A DNA stretch of 12,087 bases from Bacteriovoracaceae bacterium UBA4097 (GTDB lineage: Bacteria > Bdellovibrionota > Bacteriovoracia > Bacteriovoracales > Bacteriovoracaceae), in the NCBI GenBank assembly GCA_002381765.1, contig DFXX01000111.1, positions 2,830-14,916 of the forward strand, in the 5' to 3' direction. Made by a program: the position numbers and the translations under genes. Below are positions 1-5,905 of the stretch, piece after piece. Positions within the stretch are counted from its first letter, which is position 1; each line of letters starts with the position of its first letter. Under the pieces are notes generated by a model that did no database searches, was not told the origin of the DNA, and saw only the letters and a list, made by a program, of their open reading frames with translations.

Positions 1-1020
1 CATGCACGATCATGGGCAAAAGCCGTTGGACCTTGGCAATTCATGCCTTACACCGGTAAGAAATTTGGGCTCGAAATCGATTGGTATGTTGATGAAAGAA
101 GAGATCCACTTAAAGCTTCCATTGCAGCTGCGAATTATCTGAAAACACTTCATAATCTTTTCGGTTCTTGGGAGCTGGCAACTGCTGGCTATAATGCAGG
201 AGAAGGAAAGATTGGTCGTGCGATCAAGATGTATAAGACAAAAGACTTTTGGCAACTCACGAAGGGCCGCTACCTTCGTCCTGAAACAAAAAATTATGTT
301 CCTAAGATCATGGCCCTTGCCATCATCGGTAAGAACCTAGACGTGTTTGGATTCAACGAAATTAAGTTCGATGAAGTTTTAGATTATGAAGAAATTTTAG
401 TTAAGGGTAATGCTGATCTTTATGACATTGCTGAAGTCCTTGAAATGGATTTCAATGAAGTTAAACGCTACAACCCTGAAATCGTCAGATGGCAAACTCC
501 TCCAGATGTTGAAACTTATCCACTCCGAGTTCCAGTTGGAGCGAAGGCTGTCTGGGATGGATTTGAGCAGAAAGACAAGGTTGTTGCTACGAGCTATAAA
601 ACCTACTCATCTAATAGCAGAATGAACCTGCCCCAAGTGGCACGAAAATTTAAAGTCCCAACCGAAGTTCTGGCCGATTTGAATCCTGCTCTAAAAGGTA
701 GAACCATTGCTCCGAAAACAGCAGTAGTGCTGCCTTTCCGCGAAGATCACTCATTAAAGGCCAATATGTACGCTGATCTTTATGAGAAGAGCCCTCGGAG
801 AGTGAGAAGTAAAAGGGCCTACAGTCGAGATATCGCCTCTCATTTGAATCGTGGAAAACTAATCAAGAAGCCAACCGTCTTTTACACAGTTAAAAAAGGT
901 GACACTCTTTGGAGAGTTGCTCAGCGGACGGGTGTCCCAATGAGTACCATAATCCGCAGTAACAGTCACATCGTGAAAAAACGAATGATCCTTCCAGGTG
1001 ACAAACTGGCCATCCGATAA
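1..1020 (+). CDS. mltD: MltD-like membrane-bound lytic murein transglycosylase with LysM repeats (5' truncated by window edge)
   Basis: The reading frame is open from base 1, so the gene starts upstream; 339 residues are visible. The visible N-terminus reads SWAKAVGPWQFMPYTG, a hallmark of the Slt/MltD (GH23) lytic transglycosylase fold. The YNAGEG motif (nt 190-207) is the usual substrate-groove motif of the family, and the RRDP..A..AAANYL stretch before it also fits. The catalytic Glu lies before the window and cannot be checked. Three LysM-like segments follow, at about nt 394-540, 598-735 and 877-1017. The last is canonical (YTVKKGDTLWRVA..TGV, ending LPGDKLAIR); the first two are more diverged. 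By family knowledge the enzyme cleaves the MurNAc-GlcNAc bond in periplasmic peptidoglycan to form anhydro-muropeptides, and LysM binds glycan. A strong terminator follows 22 nt after the stop. The family call is secure; MltD over other LysM-bearing GH23 members rests on architecture. Confidence 0.9.
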   Translation, partial: HARSWAKAVGPWQFMPYTGKKFGLEIDWYVDERRDPLKASIAAANYLKTLHNLFGSWELATAGYNAGEGKIGRAIKMYKTKDFWQLTKGRYLRPETKNYVPKIMALAIIGKNLDVFGFNEIKFDEVLDYEEILVKGNADLYDIAEVLEMDFNEVKRYNPEIVRWQTPPDVETYPLRVPVGAKAVWDGFEQKDKVVATSYKTYSSNSRMNLPQVARKFKVPTEVLADLNPALKGRTIAPKTAVVLPFREDHSLKANMYADLYEKSPRRVRSKRAYSRDIASHLNRGKLIKKPTVFYTVKKGDTLWRVAQRTGVPMSTIIRSNSHIVKKRMILPGDKLAIR

Positions 1021-1041
1021 GCAAATGATATTTTAAATTAT

Positions 1042-1070
1042 AAAAACCCACTCGCAAGAGTGGGTTTTTT
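1042..1070 (+). terminator. Rho-independent terminator after the lytic transglycosylase gene
   Basis: The core stem CCCACTC (1047-1053) pairs with GAGTGGG (1058-1064) around a GCAA tetraloop. It is extended by five A-T pairs (1042-1046 with 1065-1069), and the T-run supplies the U-tract. The A/T flanks are symmetric but the minus-strand tract is short. The hairpin ends only 16 nt before the next start codon. Confidence 0.9.
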
Positions 1071-1086
1071 ATTTTAAGATCACCCC

Positions 1087-2202
1087 ATGAGTTTTGGACT
1101 ATTAAAGCATTTTAAAGATCTTAAAAAAAATCAACATGAAACGGTTAAGACTTCACACGCCCAGCATGTGATAGTTGGACATGATCTTGGTGCCGTCTTG
1201 AAGTTAGTAGAATTGAAGAAGAGTTCACCCTCTGAATCGATCAAGCTCATTTCCTCGCGACCTCTTAATCGTGATTCTCTAGTAGAAACCTATGAGTATA
1301 ATGTCAATCTCCTGAGATCTCCTCAGGCGGTTGAGAGTATCTATAAGCGCTTCTTTAATGCCAGGATTTCCCCTCAGTCAGGTGAGCCTTCATTCTACAA
1401 AGATGGTAAATTTCATGATTTTAGTGGAAGAGCCAAATCAATGGAGATTCAGGAAGGCGAACATTTCTTTATGACCACGGGTTATAAAGTGGATATTTCT
1501 TCTCTCTTCTCTGCTGAGGACTGGGAACAACTGGATGCCATTTTAAAAGAGCACCAGGAAATTAGAATTTTTGAATCCATTGAGAAAACGAAGCCTGAAG
1601 ACTTAGTGGATAAAGCTGAATGGACTTTAAACTTCAAAGATTTTAACAGAGTTACTTGTGAGAACCTCTATCTTTCTATGTCTCCCAAAAAATTCCTTTC
1701 CTTATTATCTAACAAGGACAGCTTAAGCCCTGAATTAATCGATCTCTGCTCGGGCGTGAGAATCCAGGCAGGTATTTCTGTTTCATGGATTCTCAAAAAA
1801 GAATATCAAAACGAAGAAAAAACCCTCTTCATTCCTCAGAGTATGACTCATGAGTGGGGGCACTTCATTGTTGAGTTTGAATCATTCAATCATAAGGCCA
1901 ATACCCAGACCTGCCATGTGCTTTTCCTTATTCACGAAGAAGAACCGCAAACAGAAGATTTAGGTTCGAAGATCAAACTTATGAAGAGGGTTCTTGATCG
2001 AGTATTCCCAGATATCGAAAAAAATATCACTAAAGAGTATATCCGCTTTGATGAAGAAATGTTTATTTCCGAGATCAAAGAAGCAGCTTTGGAGCAAGTC
2101 GGCTTCGATTATCCAAATTTAAAATTTCTGGGTCAAATGGCACCAGTTCCTAATGAATTCTCAGGTGAAAAATTTCTCACACGTACTTTATTGAATCAGT
2201 AA
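1087..2202 (+). CDS. Uncharacterised protein, possible degenerate FAD/NAD(P)-binding amine-oxidase-like fold
   Basis: I do not recognise a named family. The protein is 371 aa, soluble, with no signal peptide or membrane segment. Residues 27-56 read as beta-strand, Gly-containing turn, helix, beta-strand (HVIVGHDLGAVLKLVEL, then SIKLISS), the layout of a Rossmann dinucleotide-binding start. The GxGxxG motif is degenerate: G31, D33 instead of Gly, A36 instead of Gly. The C-terminal third (HVLFLIHEEE, KLMKRVLDRVFPDI, LKFLGQMAPV) resembles the tail of flavin amine-oxidase/phytoene-desaturase-like proteins in my memory; this is an inference. The start at 1087 has no clear Shine-Dalgarno sequence. 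The next gene's RBS begins 2 nt after this stop, so the two are probably co-transcribed. The upstream terminator leaves almost no room for a separate promoter. Confidence 0.75.
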   Translation: MSFGLLKHFKDLKKNQHETVKTSHAQHVIVGHDLGAVLKLVELKKSSPSESIKLISSRPLNRDSLVETYEYNVNLLRSPQAVESIYKRFFNARISPQSGEPSFYKDGKFHDFSGRAKSMEIQEGEHFFMTTGYKVDISSLFSAEDWEQLDAILKEHQEIRIFESIEKTKPEDLVDKAEWTLNFKDFNRVTCENLYLSMSPKKFLSLLSNKDSLSPELIDLCSGVRIQAGISVSWILKKEYQNEEKTLFIPQSMTHEWGHFIVEFESFNHKANTQTCHVLFLIHEEEPQTEDLGSKIKLMKRVLDRVFPDIEKNITKEYIRFDEEMFISEIKEAALEQVGFDYPNLKFLGQMAPVPNEFSGEKFLTRTLLNQ

Positions 2203-2203
2203 C

Positions 2204-2209
2204 AAGGAG
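2204..2209 (+). promoter_or_regulatory. Ribosome binding site that fixes a TTG start
   Basis: AAGGAG lies 6 nt before the TTG at 2216 and begins immediately after the preceding stop codon (2200-2202). The position supports TTG as the start, because it precedes a clean Lys-Lys signal peptide. Confidence 0.8.
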
Positions 2210-2215
2210 TTTACT

Positions 2216-2818
2216 TTGAAAAAATTAGTTGTGGCTTTGGCCCTATTGACTTCTTTTGTGGCATCGGCCCAAAACAACAGAATCGTATCAGTCGATGCAT
2301 TCGATCTTGCTTACACCGGTGGACTAGCTTTCAGAAGTTCTGATGCTAAGAGAGGAAGTGATCGCAAGGAAAACACCTTCCGTTTCAACCTTAACTATGC
2401 TCAAAACATTGAGCAATACATCGGTCTAATGTGGAGAGCGAAGGCTTACTTCAACAGAACAGACATCGATCAAGGCAGCTATGATGAGCTAACTTCTGCC
2501 TTCGGTGCGGCCGGTGGTCTTCTTTATAACTTCAACGCTGATGATATCAAGAATTCAATCCTGCTTGGCGCTATGATTGGTCTTGAGCGCGCTACTTTTG
2601 AAGAAAACGGTATGGATGATAAGTCCGCTTTCAACTGGACTTTTGAAGTTGAGGCCGGGAAAAGATGGGATCTAGGCCGTTATTCTGTGGCAAACATCAC
2701 TTATGCCCCTACAGTTGCTTTAGGATATACTCGTTACGGCGGTGACATTCGCAAGAAATATTATAAGAGCGAAACCGAAGTGAAATTTAATTTTTTGAAG
2801 TTTGATATCATTTTCTAA
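2216..2818 (+). CDS. Small outer-membrane beta-barrel protein (200 aa), function unknown
   Basis: The first 18 residues form a signal peptide: MKK, a hydrophobic core LVVALALLTSFV, then ASA before QNN, a good signal peptidase I site. The mature chain has alternating polar/hydrophobic strands rich in aromatic and Gly residues (for example LNYAQNIEQYIGLMW, AGGLLYNF, ILLGAMIGLE, FEVEAGKRWDLG). It ends in FDIIF, the C-terminal aromatic typical of BAM substrates. The size suggests an 8-stranded barrel, but no specific family such as OmpA or OmpW is recognised. The start is TTG, chosen for its well-spaced AAGGAG and the signal peptide. The gene sits 13 nt after the 371-aa gene and is followed by a terminator, so the two form a small operon. 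Confidence 0.8.
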   Translation: MKKLVVALALLTSFVASAQNNRIVSVDAFDLAYTGGLAFRSSDAKRGSDRKENTFRFNLNYAQNIEQYIGLMWRAKAYFNRTDIDQGSYDELTSAFGAAGGLLYNFNADDIKNSILLGAMIGLERATFEENGMDDKSAFNWTFEVEAGKRWDLGRYSVANITYAPTVALGYTRYGGDIRKKYYKSETEVKFNFLKFDIIF

Positions 2819-2842
2819 GAGGAAGAACTCATTTCTTTTCTT

Positions 2843-2877
2843 AAAAAGGGCCATCTTAATCGATGGCCTTTTTTTTT
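2843..2877 (+). terminator. Rho-independent terminator closing the two-gene unit
   Basis: The stem GGCCATC (2849-2855) pairs with GATGGCC (2862-2868) around loop TTAATC, followed by a run of nine T. The A-run before the stem can extend pairing with the T-tract. Confidence 0.9.
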
Positions 2878-3043
2878 GTGTCAAAAATTTGATGACCATA
2901 GGACCACTCGCTTTATTCGGTCTGGAAAAAAAATATTGCCAAAGGTTCATGAGTTCATTGAAACTTTAAGAACATATATGTTTTTTATTGGTCAGTTAAC
3001 CATGATGGAATGACTTAACGTCATTTATGAAAAAGGAGATTTC
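2878..3043 (+). promoter_or_regulatory. Promoter and leader region of the tandem outer-membrane protein operon
   Basis: This 166-bp stretch holds no credible gene. Visible elements are: a tandem GTTCATGA/GTTCATTGA repeat (2945-2961), a possible -35 TTGAAA at 2958-2963 without a convincing -10 at normal spacing, a perfect 12-bp palindrome AACATATATGTT (2971-2982), and a hairpin AATGAC-TTAAC-GTCATT (3009-3025) ending just before the RBS AAGGAG (3033-3038). Because a terminator lies just upstream, the operon promoter must be in this region, but its exact position is not clear. The symmetric elements could be an operator and a 5'-UTR hairpin; that role is an inference. Confidence 0.5.
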
Positions 3044-4216
3044 ATGAAAAAACAGCTAACAGTTGCTCTTGGACTTGCTGTTCTTGCAACCCCAGCCCTG
3101 GCTTCAAAGGCTAGACTTCAGGCTTTAGGCGAAAGTACAAACGGATCATTCTTCATCCAGGATAACCGTAATATTTTCCTTAATGCTGCTGAAGTTAATA
3201 AGCATGGCGATCTAGTTACTTTTGAGTTCGGTTCTAGCCAGACAACAGATTCAGATACTTCACCAAATGCTGAAGGTGGGATTCTTTTTAATCGTAATAA
3301 CCTTGTTTACGGTGTTCATTTAGGTCGCGTGACTTCTTTTGATGCTACTACTGAGCAGTTTGGCGGAATTACTGGTGCTGAATCAGTTTACCGTCCAACT
3401 AATGCTATCGATCTTTTCATCGGTGGCGACGCTGGCTTCAAGTGGGGAGCAAACCTTACTTATGCTAAGTCACAAGATGATACATTCACTCCGGATGCAG
3501 GAACTGCTGCAAACACAGTTGAAGGTGAGTCTCAGACTTTAGACCTTAACCTTGGTGTTGAAATGGGTAATATCTCAGCTTATGTAAAAGCTGGAATCCT
3601 AGGTAATTCTGAGCACAAGTCTCCTGAAGCTGCTGCCATTGCTGCTGAAGTTGACAGAAAGAGCGAGTACGAAGTTGGTGCTTCTTACAAGCTTTCTGAT
3701 TACACAATTTTCGGTCAAGCTAACATGAGCGAATACGATGTAGAAGCTGGTGGCGCTGATGCTAACTTCGAATCTACATTCTACACAATTGGTGCAGCTC
3801 GCACAGAGAGACTAAGTGACAGAACAATGGCCTTCGTAAAACTTAGCTACACTCATCTTAAAACTGAAGGAATTGGTGTAGACGGTGGTTCAGTTGACAA
3901 GAATGAAGTTAAGACAACTGCAGTTCCTCTTTCAATCGGTCTTGAACATGACGCAACTTCTTGGTTGATCGTTCGTGGTTCAGTATCTCAAAATCTTTGG
4001 TCTAACCAGGATGATGATGCTACTGGCGAGAGAACTATTGCAAGTTCTACAAACGTAAATGCTGGTGCTTCACTTAAATTCGGTGATCTTGTAATCGATG
4101 GTGTAGTTGGAACAGGTACTGACGGTGCTGGTAACATCACTGATACACAAAGTGAAAGAGGTGTTCTTTCTCTTAGTAACCTAATGACTAGAGCATCAGT
4201 TACTTATAACTTCTAA
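3044..4216 (+). CDS. Outer-membrane beta-barrel protein, first of a tandem paralogous pair
   Basis: The protein has 390 aa with a clear signal peptide (MKKQLTVALGLAVLATPALA, cut before SKARL). The mature chain starts SKARLQALGES, then DNRNIFLNAAEVN, and continues as repeated amphipathic beta-strands (TFEFGSSQ, LVYGVHLG, ASYKLSDYTIFGQANM, ASVTYNF). It ends in Phe as expected for BAM-assembled barrels. The length suits a 14-18 stranded porin-like barrel, but substrate and function cannot be read. The start is supported by AAGGAG five nt upstream. The stop is 25 nt before the next gene, which has the same N-terminal (SKARL.ALGE, DNRNIFLNAA) and C-terminal (TNVNAG..LKFG, GVLSL.NL.TR) blocks. Codons ending in T (GCT, GGT, CTT) predominate, which suggests high expression. 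The family resembles multicopy barrels of predatory deltaproteobacteria, an inference from memory. Confidence 0.85.
   Translation: MKKQLTVALGLAVLATPALASKARLQALGESTNGSFFIQDNRNIFLNAAEVNKHGDLVTFEFGSSQTTDSDTSPNAEGGILFNRNNLVYGVHLGRVTSFDATTEQFGGITGAESVYRPTNAIDLFIGGDAGFKWGANLTYAKSQDDTFTPDAGTAANTVEGESQTLDLNLGVEMGNISAYVKAGILGNSEHKSPEAAAIAAEVDRKSEYEVGASYKLSDYTIFGQANMSEYDVEAGGADANFESTFYTIGAARTERLSDRTMAFVKLSYTHLKTEGIGVDGGSVDKNEVKTTAVPLSIGLEHDATSWLIVRGSVSQNLWSNQDDDATGERTIASSTNVNAGASLKFGDLVIDGVVGTGTDGAGNITDTQSERGVLSLSNLMTRASVTYNF
3161..3190 (+). repeat. 30-bp DNA block shared with the downstream paralogue (copy 1)
   Basis: The block encodes DNRNIFLNAA. It matches positions 4365-4394 with a single mismatch (T against C at 3181/4385), the strongest nucleotide identity noticed between the two barrel genes. 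Confidence 0.85.
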
Positions 4217-4241
4217 GTTTAAGTAAAAAGAAGGATTAAAC

Positions 4242-5546
4242 ATGAAAAAGATAATTGCAATCAGTACACTTGCGATCCTAGCATCTGCAAATGTTCACGC
4301 TTCTAAGGCGAGACTACTTGCTCTGGGTGAAAACCTAGAGACAGCTGGTTCTCTTTACTTCTCTGATAACCGTAATATTTTCCTCAATGCTGCTTATGTC
4401 AACGAGTACAAGGATGGGATCTATTTAGAGTGGGGTTCTGAAGGTCAGACTGATATTGGAAATACTGCCCGACCTAACAATAAAGCTGATACTGATACTG
4501 CTCCTCAAGCTGAGGGTGGATTCTTGAAGTCTCATAACAACTATGTTTATGGTCTTCACATTGGTGGTGAATCTTATATCACTCATGAAGCTCGTCAGTA
4601 TTTAAGACTTGCTTATGCTGAAGGTACTCCTAAAGCTCATCAAGATAACCAGATCGATGGCTTCTTTGGTGGTGAAACAGGAGATGTTAAGTGGGGTGCT
4701 AACGTAACTTACTCTAACACTAAAGATGACACCAATAACATGAGCCAAAGATCGGCTTCGCTTCGCTTAGGTGCTATCACAGGTAAGTTCGAAGGTTTCG
4801 CCAACATCGCTCTTATGAATCAAGCCAAGATGGATAATATCACTGCGACTGGTCCGACAGCAAAAGATGATTTCGAAGGTAAGCTTGGCTTTGAGCTAGG
4901 TGGATCTTATGACTTAAATGCTGTGAAAGTCTTTGCTTATTGGAGACACGCTGGCTGGGATCAGGAAAGTAATACTGCTCCAGTTATTCTTACTCCTGGT
5001 CCAACGGGTACCGGTTCAGTTTATAACGGAAAAGCTGAATTTAATACCAACAGAATCCGCGTAGGTGCTGGTAAAGTTACTGCACTTAATGACAAGGCGA
5101 ATCTCTTCACTAAGCTTGAGTATGTAATGACTAAGCGTGGAGTTGAGACCGATGATGGCGATGCTGATATCGATGACTACTACGTTCCGCTTACTGTTGG
5201 TTTAGAGTACGATGCACTTTCATGGTTAACTGTTCGTGGATCGGTTACCCAGTATCTTCTTTCTCAAGCTGATAACGATTACGATAATAGTCTTCTTGCT
5301 GGTCAGGGTACTGCAAATCCTGTGCTCTCTCCTGGTGTTGTAGCTAACTATCGTCCAGGTAAGCGTTCCTTCGCAACTACCACGAACGTAAATGCTGGCC
5401 TTACCCTTAAGTTCGGTGAGTTTGCTATCGATGGTCTAGTTGGAACAACTGCCGGTAACGGAGATGTTGTGAACTCTACCAGCGAAAGCGGAGTTCTCTC
5501 TCTTGATAACCTAGCTACTCGTGTAGCTATGTCTTACCGCTTCTAG
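4242..5546 (+). CDS. Outer-membrane beta-barrel protein, second of a tandem paralogous pair
   Basis: The protein has 434 aa with a signal peptide (MKKIIAISTLAILASANVHA, cut before SKARL). It is a paralogue of the preceding barrel: both share SKARL.ALGE, DNRNIFLNAA.VN, D.D(T).P.AEGG.L, N..VYG.H(I/L)G, V(P)L(S/T)(I/V)GLE(H/Y)DA.SWL.VRGSV, TNVNAG..LKFG...IDG.VGT and a GVLSL.NL.TR..(V/M).Y.F terminus. The extra length comes mainly from insertions such as residues about 60-80 (NTARPNNKAD) and about 340-380. These are plausibly surface loops, because they lie between conserved strands. AAGGA lies 6 nt before the ATG. There is no terminator between the pair and a strong one after this gene, so the two should be co-transcribed. 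The role is unknown; a porin or major surface protein is the natural guess. Confidence 0.85.
   Translation: MKKIIAISTLAILASANVHASKARLLALGENLETAGSLYFSDNRNIFLNAAYVNEYKDGIYLEWGSEGQTDIGNTARPNNKADTDTAPQAEGGFLKSHNNYVYGLHIGGESYITHEARQYLRLAYAEGTPKAHQDNQIDGFFGGETGDVKWGANVTYSNTKDDTNNMSQRSASLRLGAITGKFEGFANIALMNQAKMDNITATGPTAKDDFEGKLGFELGGSYDLNAVKVFAYWRHAGWDQESNTAPVILTPGPTGTGSVYNGKAEFNTNRIRVGAGKVTALNDKANLFTKLEYVMTKRGVETDDGDADIDDYYVPLTVGLEYDALSWLTVRGSVTQYLLSQADNDYDNSLLAGQGTANPVLSPGVVANYRPGKRSFATTTNVNAGLTLKFGEFAIDGLVGTTAGNGDVVNSTSESGVLSLDNLATRVAMSYRF
4365..4394 (+). repeat. 30-bp DNA block shared with the upstream paralogue (copy 2)
   Basis: The block matches 3161-3190 at 29 of 30 positions and encodes the same DNRNIFLNAA segment. 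Such direct repeats about 1.2 kb apart could permit recombination between the paralogues. Confidence 0.85.
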
Positions 5547-5569
5547 TCCTTAGTTTTCTAGATTCTTAG

Positions 5570-5603
5570 AAGGGGCCTGGCTTATGCCGGGCCCTTTTTT
5601 TTT
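5570..5603 (+). terminator. Strong Rho-independent terminator of the tandem barrel operon
   Basis: A 12-bp stem, 5570-5581 with 5586-5597 (two G-T wobbles), closes a TTAT loop and is followed by T through 5603. It overlaps the last codons of the minus-strand small gene. Read on the minus strand there is no U-tract after the stem, so it looks unidirectional. Confidence 0.92.
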
Positions 5604-5758
5604 GTGTCTTGATTAAGATGTTTGGTGATGATGAGAGAGAGGAGTCGCTCTCGATCAATTTTTATACCTGAAGAGTCCAAGATTGTTTCCCAGGTTTTTA
5701 TTTGTTCTTCGATCTCGCTGAGCTGTTCTAGTAGCTTTTTTGAGTGAATGATAATCAT
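5582..5758 (-). CDS. Small uncharacterised 58-aa protein with its own promoter
   Basis: I do not recognise the family. The ATG (complement of 5756-5758) has AGGAG 7 nt upstream (complement of 5766-5770). A near-consensus promoter sits just upstream (complement of 5781-5808). The protein begins MIIIHSKKLLEQL. Next comes a Glu/Ile/Leu-rich helix (LSEIEEQIKTWETIL, residues about 13-27, coiled-coil-like), then IKIDRERLLSLIITKHL and a basic tail KKKGPA. The IxIDRERLLxL segment is loosely reminiscent of ribbon-helix-helix regulators, a weak inference. The tail is encoded by the right arm and T-run of the plus-strand terminator, and the stop codon lies in the hairpin loop. The frame stays open upstream to 5845, but that longer start lacks an RBS and would translate the promoter. 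The signals support a real gene; conservation was not checked. Confidence 0.6.
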   Translation of the reverse strand: MIIIHSKKLLEQLSEIEEQIKTWETILDSSGIKIDRERLLSLIITKHLNQDTKKKGPA

Positions 5759-5765
5759 CCGTGAT

Positions 5766-5770
5766 CTCCT
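5766..5770 (-). promoter_or_regulatory. Ribosome binding site of the 58-aa gene
   Basis: CTCCT on the plus strand is AGGAG on the minus strand, 7 nt before the ATG. It decides the short start over the longer open frame. Confidence 0.65.
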
Positions 5771-5810
5771 GTTGATATATATTGTAAAACAAATGTTTGG
5801 CATATCAAAC
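5771..5810 (-). promoter_or_regulatory. Minus-strand sigma-70-type promoter with nested dyads
   Basis: Read on the minus strand, the -35 is TTGATA (complement of 5803-5808, 5/6 match) and the -10 is TACAAT (complement of 5781-5786, 5/6 match), with a 16-nt spacer. Transcription should start near 5774, giving a leader of about 16 nt with the RBS at its beginning. Two symmetries overlap the promoter: GTTGATAT (5771-5778) against ATATCAAAC (5802-5810), with one unpaired base, and AAACA/TGTTT (5787-5798) inside the spacer. These positions suit a repressor site, but that is an inference. Confidence 0.55.
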
Positions 5811-5849
5811 AGAATTTTCGTCATGTTTTTTGGTTTGAATGACAAGGTG

Positions 5850-5899
5850 CTTTTAATTGTCTTATCAAGTGTTTACAATAATCTAAGTCAAACTAAGGA
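5850..5899 (+). promoter_or_regulatory. Candidate promoter and RBS of the YejM-like gene
   Basis: TACAAT at 5874-5879 is a 5/6 match to a -10 box. The -35 at the usual distance (TTTTAA near 5851) is poor. AAGGA at 5895-5899 lies 6 nt before the ATG and is a clear ribosome binding site. The preceding terminator means this gene needs a promoter in the 5604-5905 gap. Confidence 0.4.
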
Positions 5900-5905
5900 T
5901 TGTGA

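Noticed and set aside
2921..2941. Possible sigma-54 promoter (GG ... GC) before the barrel operon
   Set aside because: The spacing between GG and GC is 12 nt instead of 10, and the flanking consensus is missing.
2720..2950. Minus-strand open frame of 76 codons across the end of the 200-aa barrel gene and its terminator
   Set aside because: It is antisense to a well-supported gene, runs through the terminator hairpin, and has no RBS or recognisable protein features.
5582..5845. Longer 87-aa version of the minus-strand small gene
   Set aside because: The upstream start has no RBS and would place the good -35/-10 pair inside the coding region. The ATG at 5758 with AGGAG at 7 nt is better.
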